DNA from: Veillonella denticariosi JCM 15641
GTDB lineage: Bacteria > Bacillota > Negativicutes > Veillonellales > Veillonellaceae
Length of the DNA: 64,000 nucleotides
Reading direction: 5' to 3'
Assembly: GCF_002959855.1 (NCBI RefSeq)
Contig: NZ_PPDB01000007.1
Span: 496,001 to 560,000 of the forward strand
Under the pieces are notes generated by a model. That model made no database searches and was not told where the DNA came from. It saw only the letters and a list, made by a program, of their open reading frames with translations. Of this stretch, positions 1-9,643 are shown piece by piece. Each line of letters begins with the position of its first letter. The first letter of the stretch is position 1. The position numbers and the translations under genes are program-made.

Positions 1-31
1 TGCAATTTATACAAATTTATATAACGAAAGA

Positions 32-1264
32 TTAGTATAACGGATATTCCTCACAAAGTGCAGCAACACGTTTACTTGCCTCTTCGTGAACAGCTTTATC
101 TTCAGGATTTTTAAGTACTGTTGCAATAATATCAGCGATTTCTTCCATGTCTTTCACTTGCAGGCCACGAGTTGTAAGCGCCGGTGTACCTAAACGAATA
201 CCGCTTGTTACAAATGGACTGGCCGGATCAAATGGAATAGTATTTTTATTACATGTAATCCCTACTTCATCAAGCAAATGTTCCGCTTCTTTACCCGTAA
301 GACCTGTATTACGGACATCAACGAGCATCACATGTGTATCTGTACCGCCGGATACAATAGTTAATCCTTTTTCTTGTAATGCCGCAGCCAACGCCTTCGC
401 ATTATCGATGACCTGTTGTGCATATACCTTGAACTCAGGTTGTAAAGCTTCACCAAGAGCAACGGCTTTTGCAGCGATTACATGCATTAAAGGACCACCT
501 TGAATACCGGGGAAAATTGCTTTATCAATTGCTTTTGCGTATTTTTCTTTACAAAGAATCATCCCGCCACGAGGGCCGCGTAATGTTTTATGAGTTGTTG
601 TCGTTACAATATCAGCATACTCTACAGGATTCGGATGTAAACCGGCTGCAACAAGACCTGCGAAATGAGCCATATCCACCATGAAAATCGCATCTACTTC
701 ATGTGCCACATCAGCCATTTTTTTGAAATCGATTTGACGGCTGTAAGCACTACCACCGGCAATAATCAATTTAGGTTTTGCTTCCAGGACAATCTTGCGG
801 AACTCATCATAATCGATTTGTTGCGTTTCTGCATCTACACCATAAGGAACTACATTGAAATATGTACCAGACACATTAACCGGAGAACCGTGAGTTAAAT
901 GCCCCCCATGGGACAAATTCATACCCACAATAGTATCTCCCGGTTGTAATAGTGCAAAATACACACCGAAATTAGCTTGAGAACCGGAATGAGGCTGTAC
1001 ATTAGCATGCTCCGCACCGAAAAGACGTTTTGCCCGTTCGATTGCCAAGGTTTCGATAACATCGACATTTTCACAACCGCCATAGTAACGTTTACCGGGA
1101 TAGCCTTCCGCATACTTATTTGTCAATACACTACCTTGAGCTTCCATTACCGCCTGAGAAACGAAGTTTTCAGAGGCAATCATTTCCAATTTGTCACGTT
1201 GACGTGCCAACTCCTGATTGATAACAGCTTGAATATTAGGGTCTTGTTTTTCTAAGAAACTCAT
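32..1264 (-). CDS. glyA: Serine hydroxymethyltransferase
   Basis: PLP enzyme that converts serine and tetrahydrofolate to glycine and 5,10-methylene-THF in the cytoplasm. The 410-residue product has the usual family length. The run [10 protein letters not shown] carries the PLP lysine at about residue 226, and the N-terminal part has the typical SENFVS and YPGKRYYGG segments. An ATG 15 bases upstream is also in frame, but its following codons are the Shine-Dalgarno AGGAGG, so the start at 1264 is preferred. It is the last visible gene of a minus-strand run with rpiB and ywlE, a gene order familiar from Firmicutes. Confidence 0.97.
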   Translation of the reverse strand: MSFLEKQDPNIQAVINQELARQRDKLEMIASENFVSQAVMEAQGSVLTNKYAEGYPGKRYYGGCENVDVIETLAIERAKRLFGAEHANVQPHSGSQANFGVYFALLQPGDTIVGMNLSHGGHLTHGSPVNVSGTYFNVVPYGVDAETQQIDYDEFRKIVLEAKPKLIIAGGSAYSRQIDFKKMADVAHEVDAIFMVDMAHFAGLVAAGLHPNPVEYADIVTTTTHKTLRGPRGGMILCKEKYAKAIDKAIFPGIQGGPLMHVIAAKAVALGEALQPEFKVYAQQVIDNAKALAAALQEKGLTIVSGGTDTHVMLVDVRNTGLTGKEAEHLLDEVGITCNKNTIPFDPASPFVTSGIRLGTPALTTRGLQVKDMEEIADIIATVLKNPEDKAVHEEASKRVAALCEEYPLY

Positions 1265-1309
1265 AAGTATCCTCCTCATGTAAATATATGCGTATAAGGT
1301 AACGATGTA

Positions 1310-1747
1310 TTACTTCTCTAAGGCTTTAATCTTTTCCACACGGCGTTCATGACGGCCACCTTCAAAATCCGTTGCCATCCAAATAATAACGATGTCCTTT
1401 GCAAGGCCGGGACCGATAACGCGTTCCCCCATAGTCAGAATATTCGCATCATTATGGGCACGACTATATTTTGCGGAAAATGAATCATGACAAAGAGCTG
1501 CACGTACACCCTTTATCTTATTAGCCGCGATGCCAATACCGATGCCAGTACCGCAGATCAGAATGCCCCGGTCCATTTCACCGGATACGACGGCGTTAGC
1601 TACTGGTACGGCAATATCGGGATAATCACAAGATTCCGATGTATATGTACCGAAATCTTTCACGTCATGACCTAAATCAGATAATAATTCTTTAATCTCT
1701 TCTTTTAAATGTAATCCACCGTGATCACAGCCGACAGCAACTTTCAT
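1310..1747 (-). CDS. rpiB: Ribose-5-phosphate isomerase B
   Basis: Interconverts ribose 5-phosphate and ribulose 5-phosphate (RpiB/LacAB family, cytoplasmic). The 145-residue product opens with MKVAVGCDHGG and carries ILICGTGIG with the catalytic cysteine near residue 65, both hallmarks of RpiB. A strong ribosome site (AGGAGATG) precedes the ATG. It sits 11 bases downstream of the phosphatase gene and 45 bases upstream of glyA, so the three are probably co-transcribed. Confidence 0.95.
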   Translation of the reverse strand: MKVAVGCDHGGLHLKEEIKELLSDLGHDVKDFGTYTSESCDYPDIAVPVANAVVSGEMDRGILICGTGIGIGIAANKIKGVRAALCHDSFSAKYSRAHNDANILTMGERVIGPGLAKDIVIIWMATDFEGGRHERRVEKIKALEK

Positions 1748-1758
1748 ATTTTCATCTC

Positions 1759-2205
1759 CTATGCTTTCTGAGGCACCGTTTTAAGGCCTTCCTTCACCAA
1801 GTGATAAATTTGTTCCGCACATTGATTATACGTGGTTTGATCAGCTCCATAAGGATCTGATACGTCACCGTCCTGACCGCCCCACTCGGAAATGGTTTTA
1901 ATCTTTTTTTCCTCAAAAGGAAATTGACGAAGCAAAACGGATTTATGATCCTGTGTCATGCCGATAATAAGATCCGCCGCATTCACGAGTTCCATCGTCA
2001 ACGGGCGCGATTCATGGCCGGAAATATCCGCAATGGAGCGAATGGCAACGACCGCTTCATCTGTCGGTTTTGCACCATAAGCGGCAAATAAACCGGCCGA
2101 CAAAGTCGTAACATCTTTACCCTGTTCAGCTGCTAAAGCCCTCGCAATGCCTTCTGCCATAGGACTGCGGCATGTATTACCGGTGCATACAAATAAAATA
2201 TTCAT
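1759..2205 (-). CDS. ywlE: Protein arginine phosphatase (low-molecular-weight phosphatase family)
   Basis: Low-molecular-weight phosphatase of 148 residues. The P-loop CTGNTCRS at residues 7-14 is the CX5R signature, and DPYG towards the C-terminus supplies the general-acid Asp. The residue at P-loop position 11 is Thr; in YwlE-type enzymes this Thr favours phosphoarginine, while tyrosine phosphatases usually have Ile or Leu there. The neighbourhood ywlC-ywlE-rpiB-glyA also matches YwlE. The start at 2205 is chosen because MNILFVCTGN is the conserved N-terminus and an AAGGATG ribosome site lies just before it; an ATG 18 bases upstream is unlikely. A small CCAC/GTGG hairpin lies just upstream. 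Confidence 0.88.
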   Translation of the reverse strand: MNILFVCTGNTCRSPMAEGIARALAAEQGKDVTTLSAGLFAAYGAKPTDEAVVAIRSIADISGHESRPLTMELVNAADLIIGMTQDHKSVLLRQFPFEEKKIKTISEWGGQDGDVSDPYGADQTTYNQCAEQIYHLVKEGLKTVPQKA

Positions 2206-2326
2206 AATAACATCCTTACTCAACCACTTATGTGGCTATTTATACATTATAGCAAATTCATCCAATATGTAAATACATTTTTCTATTAACAGTGGACATT
2301 TTTATAAAATTAACAGTAAAATATCA

Positions 2327-3358
2327 TCATTTATAAATGACATGATGGCTCGATGCCTTCTCCATGCGGTTCATGACTGCTACGCCAAAACCGTGCGGTT
2401 CTACGCCTTCCGCCAAGATTAGAGTAACATGATTTGCATTAAAATGTAATAGGCTTTTGTAAAAATCATGTCCCAAGGCCAATGCATCCCCATACGGACC
2501 AAAGCAGTGGCATTGAAACCGCTCATCCATTCCAATAAGAGCATGTGTTTCATAGCTCACTAAACAGCCGATAGGTCCCTTGTAACCTTTTGAAAGTTCT
2601 TTAAAAGCCTCGACCACATCTGATGGTTTTCCTACGACCACATACATCGAAGCATCGGGAGCGTAATGCGTATACTTCATACCCGGCGCCTTTGCTTTTG
2701 TCGATTCATTGATTAAAGCCGTATCATATATGACAGTAGGCACTACATCCTCCAACATCGATTGGGTAATACCGCCGGGACGTAAAATGATGACTTTGTC
2801 ATCATGTACTTCAACAACTGTCGATTCTACACCGATTGTACAGGACCCCGCATCTAATATATAAGGGATACGACCGTTCATATCATGATATACATCCTGC
2901 GCCGTCGTAGGGCTGGGACGTCCTGAAATATTTGCACTGGGTGCCGCAACGGGTACTCCGGCACGCTTTAGCAAATCACGACATATAGAATGATCCGGGC
3001 AACGTAAAGCCACACGTGATAAGCCTCCCGTAGCACGATCCGGTACAAGATCGGATTTCGGCAACGTAATTGTCAAAGGACCGGGCCAAAACGCATCAAT
3101 CAAAGCTTGTGCCGTTGCAGAAATATTTTGCACTAACGGACGTATACTTTCACCATCAGGCACATGCAAGATTAAAGGATTATCAGAAGGCCGCCCCTTG
3201 GCGGCATAGATTTTATCCATAGCCTCGACATCCAGGCCGTTCGCACCTAAGCCATACACTGTTTCTGTCGGTATCGCCACCAATTCTCCGCTTCGCAATG
3301 TTTCAGCCAGCAGATCTAAATCTGACCCTGATGGATTAGAGATGATTCTTGTATCCAT
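2327..3358 (-). CDS. ywlC: L-threonylcarbamoyladenylate synthase (Sua5/YwlC type)
   Basis: Makes threonylcarbamoyl-AMP from threonine, bicarbonate and ATP for the t6A37 modification of ANN-decoding tRNAs. The 343-residue length fits the two-domain Sua5 form. The N-terminal YrdC domain shows PTETVYGLGAN, the segment AAKGRPSDNPL and PSANISGRPSPT. A C-terminal Sua5 domain follows from about residue 210. The start at 3358 follows a GAGGG ribosome site that overlaps the end of prmC, whose stop is 1 base upstream, suggesting translational coupling. The first ATG in the frame, 12 bases earlier, lies within prmC. Confidence 0.93.
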   Translation of the reverse strand: MDTRIISNPSGSDLDLLAETLRSGELVAIPTETVYGLGANGLDVEAMDKIYAAKGRPSDNPLILHVPDGESIRPLVQNISATAQALIDAFWPGPLTITLPKSDLVPDRATGGLSRVALRCPDHSICRDLLKRAGVPVAAPSANISGRPSPTTAQDVYHDMNGRIPYILDAGSCTIGVESTVVEVHDDKVIILRPGGITQSMLEDVVPTVIYDTALINESTKAKAPGMKYTHYAPDASMYVVVGKPSDVVEAFKELSKGYKGPIGCLVSYETHALIGMDERFQCHCFGPYGDALALGHDFYKSLLHFNANHVTLILAEGVEPHGFGVAVMNRMEKASSHHVIYK

Positions 3359-3359
3359 A

Positions 3360-4229
3360 TTAACCCTCACATATAGCCGTCACCACACGATTATGCCCGC
3401 CCAGATCGGCTAAAAACTGAATATTTGAATAATGATTTGTGTCCTGTAACAAATTTTTCACCGCATCGGCCTGATCATAGCCCACTTCAAAAACAATGCG
3501 ACCCTTGGCCTTAAGATAATCTGAGCACCCCTCGGCGAGAATACGATAGAAGTCAAGTCCGTCTACACCGCCAAAGAGCGCTATATGAGGCTCATTAAGC
3601 ACATCTTGTGTTAACATCTTTGCATCCCCCGTTCTAATATACGGAGGATTTGATACGATGAGATCAAATTGTTCCTGCTCGCCAGCTAAAGCACTAAACA
3701 TATCGGACTCCATAAATCTAATGCGATTTTCCTGCCCGAAAGATTCTGCATTTTTCTTCGCTAATGATAATGCATCAGCGGAGATATCGACACCTACACC
3801 TGATGAAGAGGGCAAATAGTGTAGCAGACTCAACAAGATTGTTCCCGGTCCTGTACATACGTCGAGAATACGCAAATTTGAATCTTTAGGATATATGTTC
3901 AATATATATTCCACCAACGTTTCCGTATCGGGACGAGGAATGAGCACCTTATCATTCACGGCAAATGTAAGGCCCATAAAGTCCTTTTCACCTGTAATAG
4001 AAGCCACGCTGTATCCCTTTGCACGCTGCTGAACAAGCGGTCGAAATGCATCGAGCTCCTCCTGAATTAGAGGTTGATCATAATGGGTATACAGATAAAT
4101 TCGGTCTTTGCCTAAAACGTGAGAAAGCAGTACTTCCCCATCAAGTCGAGGTGAATCCATCTCCTTGCTTTGAAAGTACTGCTCTGTCCACTGGAGAATA
4201 CGACCGATTGTCCAAATCTCCTTATGCAT
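3360..4229 (-). CDS. prmC: Release factor glutamine N5-methyltransferase
   Basis: SAM-dependent enzyme that methylates the GGQ glutamine of release factors. The 289-residue product has the N-terminal helical domain, the SAM motif DVCTGPGT near residue 123, and NPPY at 194-197, the glutamine-methylating signature. It begins 8 bases inside the end of prfA, its substrate's gene, with AGGAGG located in the prfA 3' end. An in-frame upstream extension to 4271 exists, but lies wholly within prfA and lacks conservation, so it is not used. Confidence 0.95.
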   Translation of the reverse strand: MHKEIWTIGRILQWTEQYFQSKEMDSPRLDGEVLLSHVLGKDRIYLYTHYDQPLIQEELDAFRPLVQQRAKGYSVASITGEKDFMGLTFAVNDKVLIPRPDTETLVEYILNIYPKDSNLRILDVCTGPGTILLSLLHYLPSSSGVGVDISADALSLAKKNAESFGQENRIRFMESDMFSALAGEQEQFDLIVSNPPYIRTGDAKMLTQDVLNEPHIALFGGVDGLDFYRILAEGCSDYLKAKGRIVFEVGYDQADAVKNLLQDTNHYSNIQFLADLGGHNRVVTAICEG

Positions 4230-5304
4230 TTGTATTAGCCTCCTGCATCTTTGCCGCCTGATCAGCCGCATTTAACGCCTGAATAAGCTCATCGAGATCA
4301 CCGTTTAAAATCGCATCCAGTTTATACAATGTCAAATTAATACGATGATCCGTTACACGGCCTTGCGGATAGTTATAGGTGCGGATACGTTCACTGCGAT
4401 CACCCGTACCGACTTGACTCTTGCGATCTGCGGCCATACTGGCCGTTGCCTCTTGTTCCGCCTTATCCTGTAATTTTGCACGCAATACACGCATGGCCTT
4501 TTCTCTGTTCTGTAACTGAGACCGCTGGTCCTGACAAGCTACGACGATACCTGTCGGCAAGTGCGTAATGCGAACGGCAGACTCCGTTTTATTAATGTGC
4601 TGACCGCCGGCACCACTGGCACGATATGTATCGATTTTAAGGTCTTTTTCGTTAACTTCAATATCTACATCTTCCATTTCAGGCAATACGGCTACCGTTA
4701 CTGTAGATGTATGTACACGACCTTGTGTTTCCGTAGTCGGTACACGCTGTACGCGATGTACACCGGATTCGAATTTCATCTTGGAATAGACGCTATCTCC
4801 ATCAACGGAAAAAATGACCTCTTTAAAACCGCCCAATTCCGGTTCGTTTGCATCGATAATCTCACAGCGCCAGCCTTGACTTTCCGCATATTTCGTATAC
4901 ATACGGAACAAATCACCCGCAAATAATGCCGCCTCATCACCGCCGGCACCGCCGCGAATTTCTATAATGATGTTTTTATCATCATTAGGATCTTTAGGCA
5001 ACAACAGAATCTGCAATTTAGCTTCCAGTTCCTCTTTTTGAGGTTTCAACTCTTTCAATTCCTCTTGTGCCATTTCGCGGAACTCTTCATCCATAGATTT
5101 ATCTTCGATAACTTCCATAGCTTCATCAATGCCAGCTAATACTTTTTTGTAAGTACGGAATGTTTCAACTGTTTCAGATAATTGGGAATGTTGACGTGTC
5201 AATTTACGCCATTCATCTTGACGGGCAATCACTTCAGGGTCACTGATGCGCTGCTCAAGGTCCATAAACTTATCTTCAATAACTTGTAATTTATCAACTA
5301 ACAT
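4222..5304 (-). CDS. prfA: Peptide chain release factor 1
   Basis: Class I release factor for UAA and UAG codons. It has 360 residues, the usual RF1 length, with GGQ at 233-235 in [13 protein letters not shown] for peptidyl-tRNA hydrolysis, and the [10 protein letters not shown] segment that contains the RF1 PxT recognition element (189-191). RF2 would have SPF there. The start follows GAGGAATAAAT, which overlaps the stop of the upstream yqhQ-like gene (2-base gap), and the 3' end overlaps prmC by 8 bases. Confidence 0.97.
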   Translation of the reverse strand: MLVDKLQVIEDKFMDLEQRISDPEVIARQDEWRKLTRQHSQLSETVETFRTYKKVLAGIDEAMEVIEDKSMDEEFREMAQEELKELKPQKEELEAKLQILLLPKDPNDDKNIIIEIRGGAGGDEAALFAGDLFRMYTKYAESQGWRCEIIDANEPELGGFKEVIFSVDGDSVYSKMKFESGVHRVQRVPTTETQGRVHTSTVTVAVLPEMEDVDIEVNEKDLKIDTYRASGAGGQHINKTESAVRITHLPTGIVVACQDQRSQLQNREKAMRVLRAKLQDKAEQEATASMAADRKSQVGTGDRSERIRTYNYPQGRVTDHRINLTLYKLDAILNGDLDELIQALNAADQAAKMQEANTNA

Positions 5305-5306
5305 AT

Positions 5307-6197
5307 TTATTCCTCTTCATATGCTTCAGACTCAGGAGGACGTACCTCTTCCAAAGCGCGTATTGCCACTTCAATCTGATCATCCTCCGGTTCACGGGTC
5401 GTCATATACTGTAATGCGAGTCCGGGTTTGACCAGAGCTTTCACAACGGAATTATCACTACGCCCTGCCAATCGAATGAGCTCGTATGCAATACCTGCGA
5501 CAACAGGCATGAGTAATACTCGACTGACAATACGTTCCACCAGATTAGGCCACCCCAAAAAAGCGAATACGAATATACTCACGACCATGACGATGAGCAG
5601 AAAATTCGTACCACAGCGGGGATGTAATCGCGTTTGGTTTCGAACATTCTCTACCGTCAAAGGCAAATCCAATTCATAGGTATGAATCGTCTTATGCTCT
5701 GCCCCATGATACTGAAAGACCCGTTGGATATCTTTCGTCAATCCGATGCCCCATATATACAATAAGAATAACACTAATCGGATAATTCCTTCAATGAGAT
5801 TCAGAATGATATGATTCTCCTGTACACCGGGAATGAATTTCACGATAAACGTAGGCAATGCTAAAAATATGGCAATCGCGAAAATCGTAGAGATTACCAT
5901 GGTAATAGCAATTTCACTATTTGACATTTCTTCATCTTCATCACCGGCAGCCTTTGCGGAAAAAGATAATGCTTTCATACCGATAACTAACGATTCATAA
6001 AGGGCTATACAACCGCGAAGAAATGGTTTTTTCAAGATCGGATATTTGTCACTGATGGATGTAGTTGCTTCTTTTTGCACCACAATAGACCCGGACGGCT
6101 CACGTACAGCCGTTGCCGTATAGCCGGGTCCGCGCATCATGACACCTTCAATAACAGCTTGTCCCCCGACAAACTTTTTAATACGTTTTCTGTTCAC
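5307..6197 (-). CDS. yqhQ: DUF1385 (YqhQ-like) membrane protein
   Basis: Integral membrane protein of the DUF1385 family, molecular function not established. Hallmarks are [14 protein letters not shown] near the N-terminus, the central [13 protein letters not shown] segment and [11 protein letters not shown]. About four to five hydrophobic helices are visible in the middle and C-terminal half. I place the start at the GTG at 6197, 6 bases after AGGAG, giving 296 residues (MNRKRIKKF); the ATG-initiated alternatives at 6218 and 6212 include the ribosome site itself. It sits between rpmE and prfA, as in many Firmicutes. Confidence 0.88.
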   Translation of the reverse strand: MNRKRIKKFVGGQAVIEGVMMRGPGYTATAVREPSGSIVVQKEATTSISDKYPILKKPFLRGCIALYESLVIGMKALSFSAKAAGDEDEEMSNSEIAITMVISTIFAIAIFLALPTFIVKFIPGVQENHIILNLIEGIIRLVLFLLYIWGIGLTKDIQRVFQYHGAEHKTIHTYELDLPLTVENVRNQTRLHPRCGTNFLLIVMVVSIFVFAFLGWPNLVERIVSRVLLMPVVAGIAYELIRLAGRSDNSVVKALVKPGLALQYMTTREPEDDQIEVAIRALEEVRPPESEAYEEE

Positions 6198-6269
6198 AAG
6201 ATCTCCTCTCATAAACAAATATAGGCAGAGCTAACAGCCCTGCCAATACATGCTACATTACAAAACAAA

Positions 6270-6467
6270 TTACTTGCCGTAACGTTTGTTAAATTGTTCA
6301 ATACGACCACGAGCTTGTGCTGCGCGTTGTTGACCCGTGAAGAACGGATGGCATTTGGAGCAAACGTCTACACGAAGGTCTTCTTTTACAGAGCCAGTTT
6401 TGAATGTGTTGCCACAACCGCAAGTTACTGTAGCTTCTTTATAGTCTGGATGAATACCTTGTTTCAT
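6270..6467 (-). CDS. rpmE: 50S ribosomal protein L31 (zinc-binding form)
   Basis: Small (65-residue) large-subunit protein. MKQGIHPDY at the start and the CGC...[10 protein letters not shown] pattern give four cysteines (CxC and CxxC), the zinc-binding L31 form rather than the zinc-free paralogue. The start follows AGAGGTG; the in-frame extension upstream to 6536 covers the promoter and is not coding. A good promoter lies at 6508-6536. The gene heads the run leading into yqhQ and prfA. Confidence 0.96.
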   Translation of the reverse strand: MKQGIHPDYKEATVTCGCGNTFKTGSVKEDLRVDVCSKCHPFFTGQQRAAQARGRIEQFNKRYGK

Positions 6468-6507
6468 TCTATACACCTCTTTCCAGCAATCAATATTATT
6501 CTTATAG

Positions 6508-6536
6508 ATTATAGCACGACATATAGTCAAATGCAA
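6508..6536 (-). promoter_or_regulatory. Promoter of rpmE
   Basis: On the minus strand TTGCAT (6531-6536) and a perfect TATAAT (6508-6513) are separated by 17 bases, about 40 bases upstream of the rpmE start. This is a sigma-70/sigma-A type pattern read directly from the sequence. Confidence 0.7.
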
Positions 6537-6551
6537 GTTGACTGCGGTGCG

Positions 6552-6821
6552 CTATTCCTTAGATGCTTGCTTCTCTTCGATAGATTCCGCAAGGATAGAT
6601 TCCAAGTCACTTTCATTGAGAATATCACGCAATGCGATGATTTCCTCAAGAGAAAGAGTAATCCCTTTTTTCATGCTCGTATATTCGCTGTCCCAAGCAC
6701 GAAGATCGAATTTAGGATTATATTTTCCCCAACTTGTACAAGTTAATTGTTTTTTCCAACCATCTTTATCTTCGGACAATGTACCGATAACTTTGAAAAT
6801 TTCAAAATTAATAACTGCCAT
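6552..6821 (-). CDS. PC4/YdbC-family ssDNA-binding protein
   Basis: A 89-residue protein resembling the bacterial PC4-like (YdbC) family, which binds single-stranded DNA or RNA as a dimer. Supporting features are the N-terminal strand INFEIFKVIGTLSE, the central KFDLRAWDSEYTSMKKGITL block typical of the family, and a C-terminal acidic tail. The start follows GGAGGACTC. A 6-bp hairpin with a 4-base loop (6835-6850) lies just before the ribosome site. The role here is unknown; it is separated from rpmE by the rpmE promoter and is probably its own unit or the tail of a unit with the upstream gene. Confidence 0.8.
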   Translation of the reverse strand: MAVINFEIFKVIGTLSEDKDGWKKQLTCTSWGKYNPKFDLRAWDSEYTSMKKGITLSLEEIIALRDILNESDLESILAESIEEKQASKE

Positions 6822-6834
6822 GAGTCCTCCTTTC

Positions 6835-6850
6835 TTACACCTCTGTGTAA
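6835..6850 (-). promoter_or_regulatory. Leader hairpin before the PC4-like gene
   Basis: TTACAC and GTGTAA form a perfect 6-bp stem with an AGAG loop on the minus strand, ending 4 bases before the purine-rich ribosome site. It may stabilise the 5' end of the mRNA or tune initiation. A similar arrangement precedes the porin gene at 14684-14700. Confidence 0.4.
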
Positions 6851-6931
6851 TATGTATTATCCCTGTCATACGGGATAGATTTATATTTTTAAGATACGGT
6901 ATATTTTAAACTAATTACATAGGATTGACAA

Positions 6932-8371
6932 TTATTTTTTATAATCACTGTAATCCTCTATGTCAATGGATATTGTTGGCGGCATCACACGACTGCTCAA
7001 GTCATCCATTGTGTGCTGCCACTCGGCATTTGCGCTCTCAACAGCGGATACATACACTTCATCTGCACTTTTTACGGAGCCGACCAATGCAGATTCGTCG
7101 TTTACATCAAGTACACGACGACGTATGCTGCTGAGCATATAACCGAAAGATTCTTCCGTTTGTACGAGCATAGAGGTTTCCTGTACTAAAGTTTGTCCAA
7201 TCATACTGGAAAAGTACGTATACCACATGTAGGCCAACTCTTCATCCGGGAACATCCAGTAAACACCATCCTCGGGTACATCCGTAGTCATACCTACCTC
7301 TACATAATCACTATGACGCTTGAATGTCAAATAATATGCACCACTTTCACGGAGTGCAGCCCGTCCCAGTTCCGACACGCGGCTATCAAGACAATAAATA
7401 CCGTCCTGCCCTAATGCCACATCGGTCTGACCGCCGGGCAACAAAATAGATCGCAAGGACAGCCCGTAGTTTAGCACCGTAAATACAGGTAGTTGAGCAA
7501 ACACACCATGTGGTAACGGGATATAATTAATCGCCTTCCACTCATCACCTACGCGTTCACGCAGACCTACGCGCATCTTCTTGACCTCCGCTTTTCCGTA
7601 GACGATTTCATAAGCCCCTAACGGAGCCCACTCACGAATCGATTCCACGCGCTTCTGATTCAAGAAGAATTGTAGCGCCATATTATTTAATCCCAGCTGA
7701 TTCTGAGCCATCGTAGCAGGTAAAAATAATTGAGCAGTCCCTTCAGGCACTAGATTATGTAGGCCATTGGCCACCTCTTCCACAATATCCTCGGAGGACT
7801 GAAACATTCCGACGGTTCCTGTAAAGATGTGATCAAAGTAACTGCGATGAGGCCAATGGTCGATGATTTGAGCCATAGGATACAGGCGAGATAAAATACT
7901 GTAGCATACAGGGGATGCCGTATAAAGAACGACCTTTTTGTCTTCATAAGATTGGAGAATTTCCTCCACCATACCGGCATATTCCTCTACATATGCATAC
8001 AATACAAGTTCACCCGTTCTGCTGTGCGCCTCTATATTTTCACGAACCGGCGTTTCCCATATTGTCCCTACATCCAGTCCTTCAAGAATGCCCGTATCAC
8101 TGATAAAATCAAATAACTCCACCGTAAAGGACGGACCATAAAGGGCCTGGAACGTTTCCACATCATAGGGAATCGGTCCGAAAGATTCAACTGTGGACTT
8201 TTCTGCCAATGCATATAAATCCTCCGCCGTGACACCCCACTCACGCGAGCTGGCGTTTCCTGAAATCAATTGGTCCAGCACCTTAAAACGCATCAATTCA
8301 TTAACGATATCAATCCCCTCAAGACCATACTTGGCACAGAGGGTTATCATTTGTTCATTATTTGCTTTCAT
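6932..8371 (-). CDS. Protein of unknown function (possible degenerate methyltransferase fold)
   Basis: I do not recognise this 479-residue protein. It has no signal peptide or membrane segment. The stretch about residues 145-225 reads like a class I methyltransferase core: a strand (KKVVLYTA), a strand ending at YFDHIFTG where DNA methylases have D-x-I-x-x-N-P-P-Y, then a helix and NLVPEGTAQLFLPAT, resembling the LxPGGxxxxVxP strand. The NPPY and glycine-rich motifs are absent, so any such domain is probably inactive; this is inference. The start at 8371 follows AGGAAAGG and lies 1 base after the nth stop, implying coupling with endonuclease III. Confidence 0.6.
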   Translation of the reverse strand: MKANNEQMITLCAKYGLEGIDIVNELMRFKVLDQLISGNASSREWGVTAEDLYALAEKSTVESFGPIPYDVETFQALYGPSFTVELFDFISDTGILEGLDVGTIWETPVRENIEAHSRTGELVLYAYVEEYAGMVEEILQSYEDKKVVLYTASPVCYSILSRLYPMAQIIDHWPHRSYFDHIFTGTVGMFQSSEDIVEEVANGLHNLVPEGTAQLFLPATMAQNQLGLNNMALQFFLNQKRVESIREWAPLGAYEIVYGKAEVKKMRVGLRERVGDEWKAINYIPLPHGVFAQLPVFTVLNYGLSLRSILLPGGQTDVALGQDGIYCLDSRVSELGRAALRESGAYYLTFKRHSDYVEVGMTTDVPEDGVYWMFPDEELAYMWYTYFSSMIGQTLVQETSMLVQTEESFGYMLSSIRRRVLDVNDESALVGSVKSADEVYVSAVESANAEWQHTMDDLSSRVMPPTISIDIEDYSDYKK

Positions 8372-8372
8372 T

Positions 8373-9008
8373 TTAAACCTTTCCTGCTGACGGGCAAAGA
8401 TGTTGTAAGAAACATGTTTCACATAACGGCTTACGAGCTTTGCAGACACGGCGTCCATGATAAATCAGCCAATGATGCGCCGCCGCCCATTTCTCCTTCG
8501 GAATGGCCTTCTGTAATTTCAATTCCATCTCTTCCGGCGTCTTGGCAACACCTAATTTCAAACGATTACTTACGCGGAACACGTGCGTATCCACAGCGAT
8601 AGCCGGCGTACCGAACAAGACGGAAACTACCACATTAGCGGTCTTACGTCCGACCCCCGGCAACTGTACCAGTTGATCAAATTCACGCGGTACCTCTCCA
8701 TGATATTGTTCCACCAGTATATGACATGTGGCAATCAAGTTTTTAGCCTTGGACTTATAAAGGCCGCAATCCTTAATCAATGCCTCCAACTTGGTCACTC
8801 CGATTTCCAACATCTTTGCAGGATGATTTAACTCAGGAAACAACCGTTTCGTCACGATATTGACACGTTCATCCGTACACTGTGCGGATAATACCACAGC
8901 CACCAGTAATTCAAATTCATTTGTATATGTAAGAGCAGGTTTTGCATCAAAATAATGTTCTTCAAGTAATTTTAATTGCTCCGCCTTAATTGCTTTTGTA
9001 ACGCGCAT
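8373..9008 (-). CDS. nth: Endonuclease III
   Basis: DNA glycosylase/AP lyase of base excision repair that removes oxidised pyrimidines. The 211-residue protein has LSAQCTDERVN, the helix-hairpin-helix LPGVGRKTANVV with the catalytic Lys, VDTHVFRVSNRL with the catalytic Asp, and a C-terminal 4Fe-4S loop with the spacing C-x6-C-x2-C-x5-C. The start at 9008 follows AAGGAGAG; the 57-base in-frame extension upstream is not supported. The next gene starts 1 base after its stop. Confidence 0.96.
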   Translation of the reverse strand: MRVTKAIKAEQLKLLEEHYFDAKPALTYTNEFELLVAVVLSAQCTDERVNIVTKRLFPELNHPAKMLEIGVTKLEALIKDCGLYKSKAKNLIATCHILVEQYHGEVPREFDQLVQLPGVGRKTANVVVSVLFGTPAIAVDTHVFRVSNRLKLGVAKTPEEMELKLQKAIPKEKWAAAHHWLIYHGRRVCKARKPLCETCFLQHLCPSAGKV

Positions 9009-9228
9009 AAAACTCTCCTTTCTCACTTGTGAAAGTGTGAATGCGTTCATTGTATATCTTACCATACGTATTCATTTACATCTATGTTATAATGAATCAT
9101 GCGATTCTAATATAAGATAGAATAATAAAAATAATGCATACATTGTATAGTTTCATCATAATCTATACGATTATATACAAATAACAATGATACACTCGAT
9201 ACTATAAATATTATTGGAGGTCTCTACC

Positions 9229-9498
9229 ATGAGCAATATTAATGATACGATTAAACGCATAAATGAATTAGCGGCAAAGAAAAAATCCGGTCAGAAATTA
9301 ACACCTGAAGAATTAGCCGAAAAAAAGGTACTCTATGATACATACCTCGCATTTATCCGAGGACAGGTCACAAGCACTTTAGACCGCGTTCAATTTGTAG
9401 ACTCTGAGACCGGTGAGAGAACAGTACCAAAACAAGCCTTAGATGACTTTGCGAAACGCGCTGATAGTGCAATTAAAGAAAATAAGGATATTCACTAA
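9229..9498 (+). CDS. DUF896 (YnzC-like) small protein
   Basis: An 89-residue cytoplasmic protein of the DUF896 family; the function is unknown. The family core is clear: two helices (INDTIKRINELAAKKK and LTPEELAEKKVLYDTYLAFIRGQV). The C-terminal extension, about residues 55-89, is longer than in the short Bacillus form. The start follows GGAGG and gives MSNINDTIK; an ATG 15 bases upstream precedes the ribosome site. It is divergent from nth and followed by an unusual long hairpin. Confidence 0.85.
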   Translation: MSNINDTIKRINELAAKKKSGQKLTPEELAEKKVLYDTYLAFIRGQVTSTLDRVQFVDSETGERTVPKQALDDFAKRADSAIKENKDIH

Positions 9499-9505
9499 TA
9501 CATAA

Positions 9506-9598
9506 AGAGCGTACACATCAATGACTGAACTGCATCCCCAAATTATATCTAATATTTGAGGTCCAGATTAGTCTAATCATAAATGTGTACGCTTTTTT
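9506..9598 (+). terminator. Long-loop terminator after the DUF896 gene
   Basis: An 11-bp perfect inverted repeat (AGCGTACACAT at 9508-9518 with its complement at 9583-9593) runs into a T tract. The 64-base loop holds a further small dyad, GATTAGTCTAATC. A simple terminator would have a short loop, so this may be a branched structure or a small RNA 3' end. Confidence 0.6.
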
Positions 9599-9643
9599 AA
9601 GTTATGTATCTAACTGTATATTTCTTAACAACATTAATATTAT

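Noticed and set aside
32-1279. Longer starts for glyA and several other genes
   Set aside because: The extra N-terminal codons encode the ribosome-binding site itself or lie within the preceding gene, so the downstream starts were chosen.
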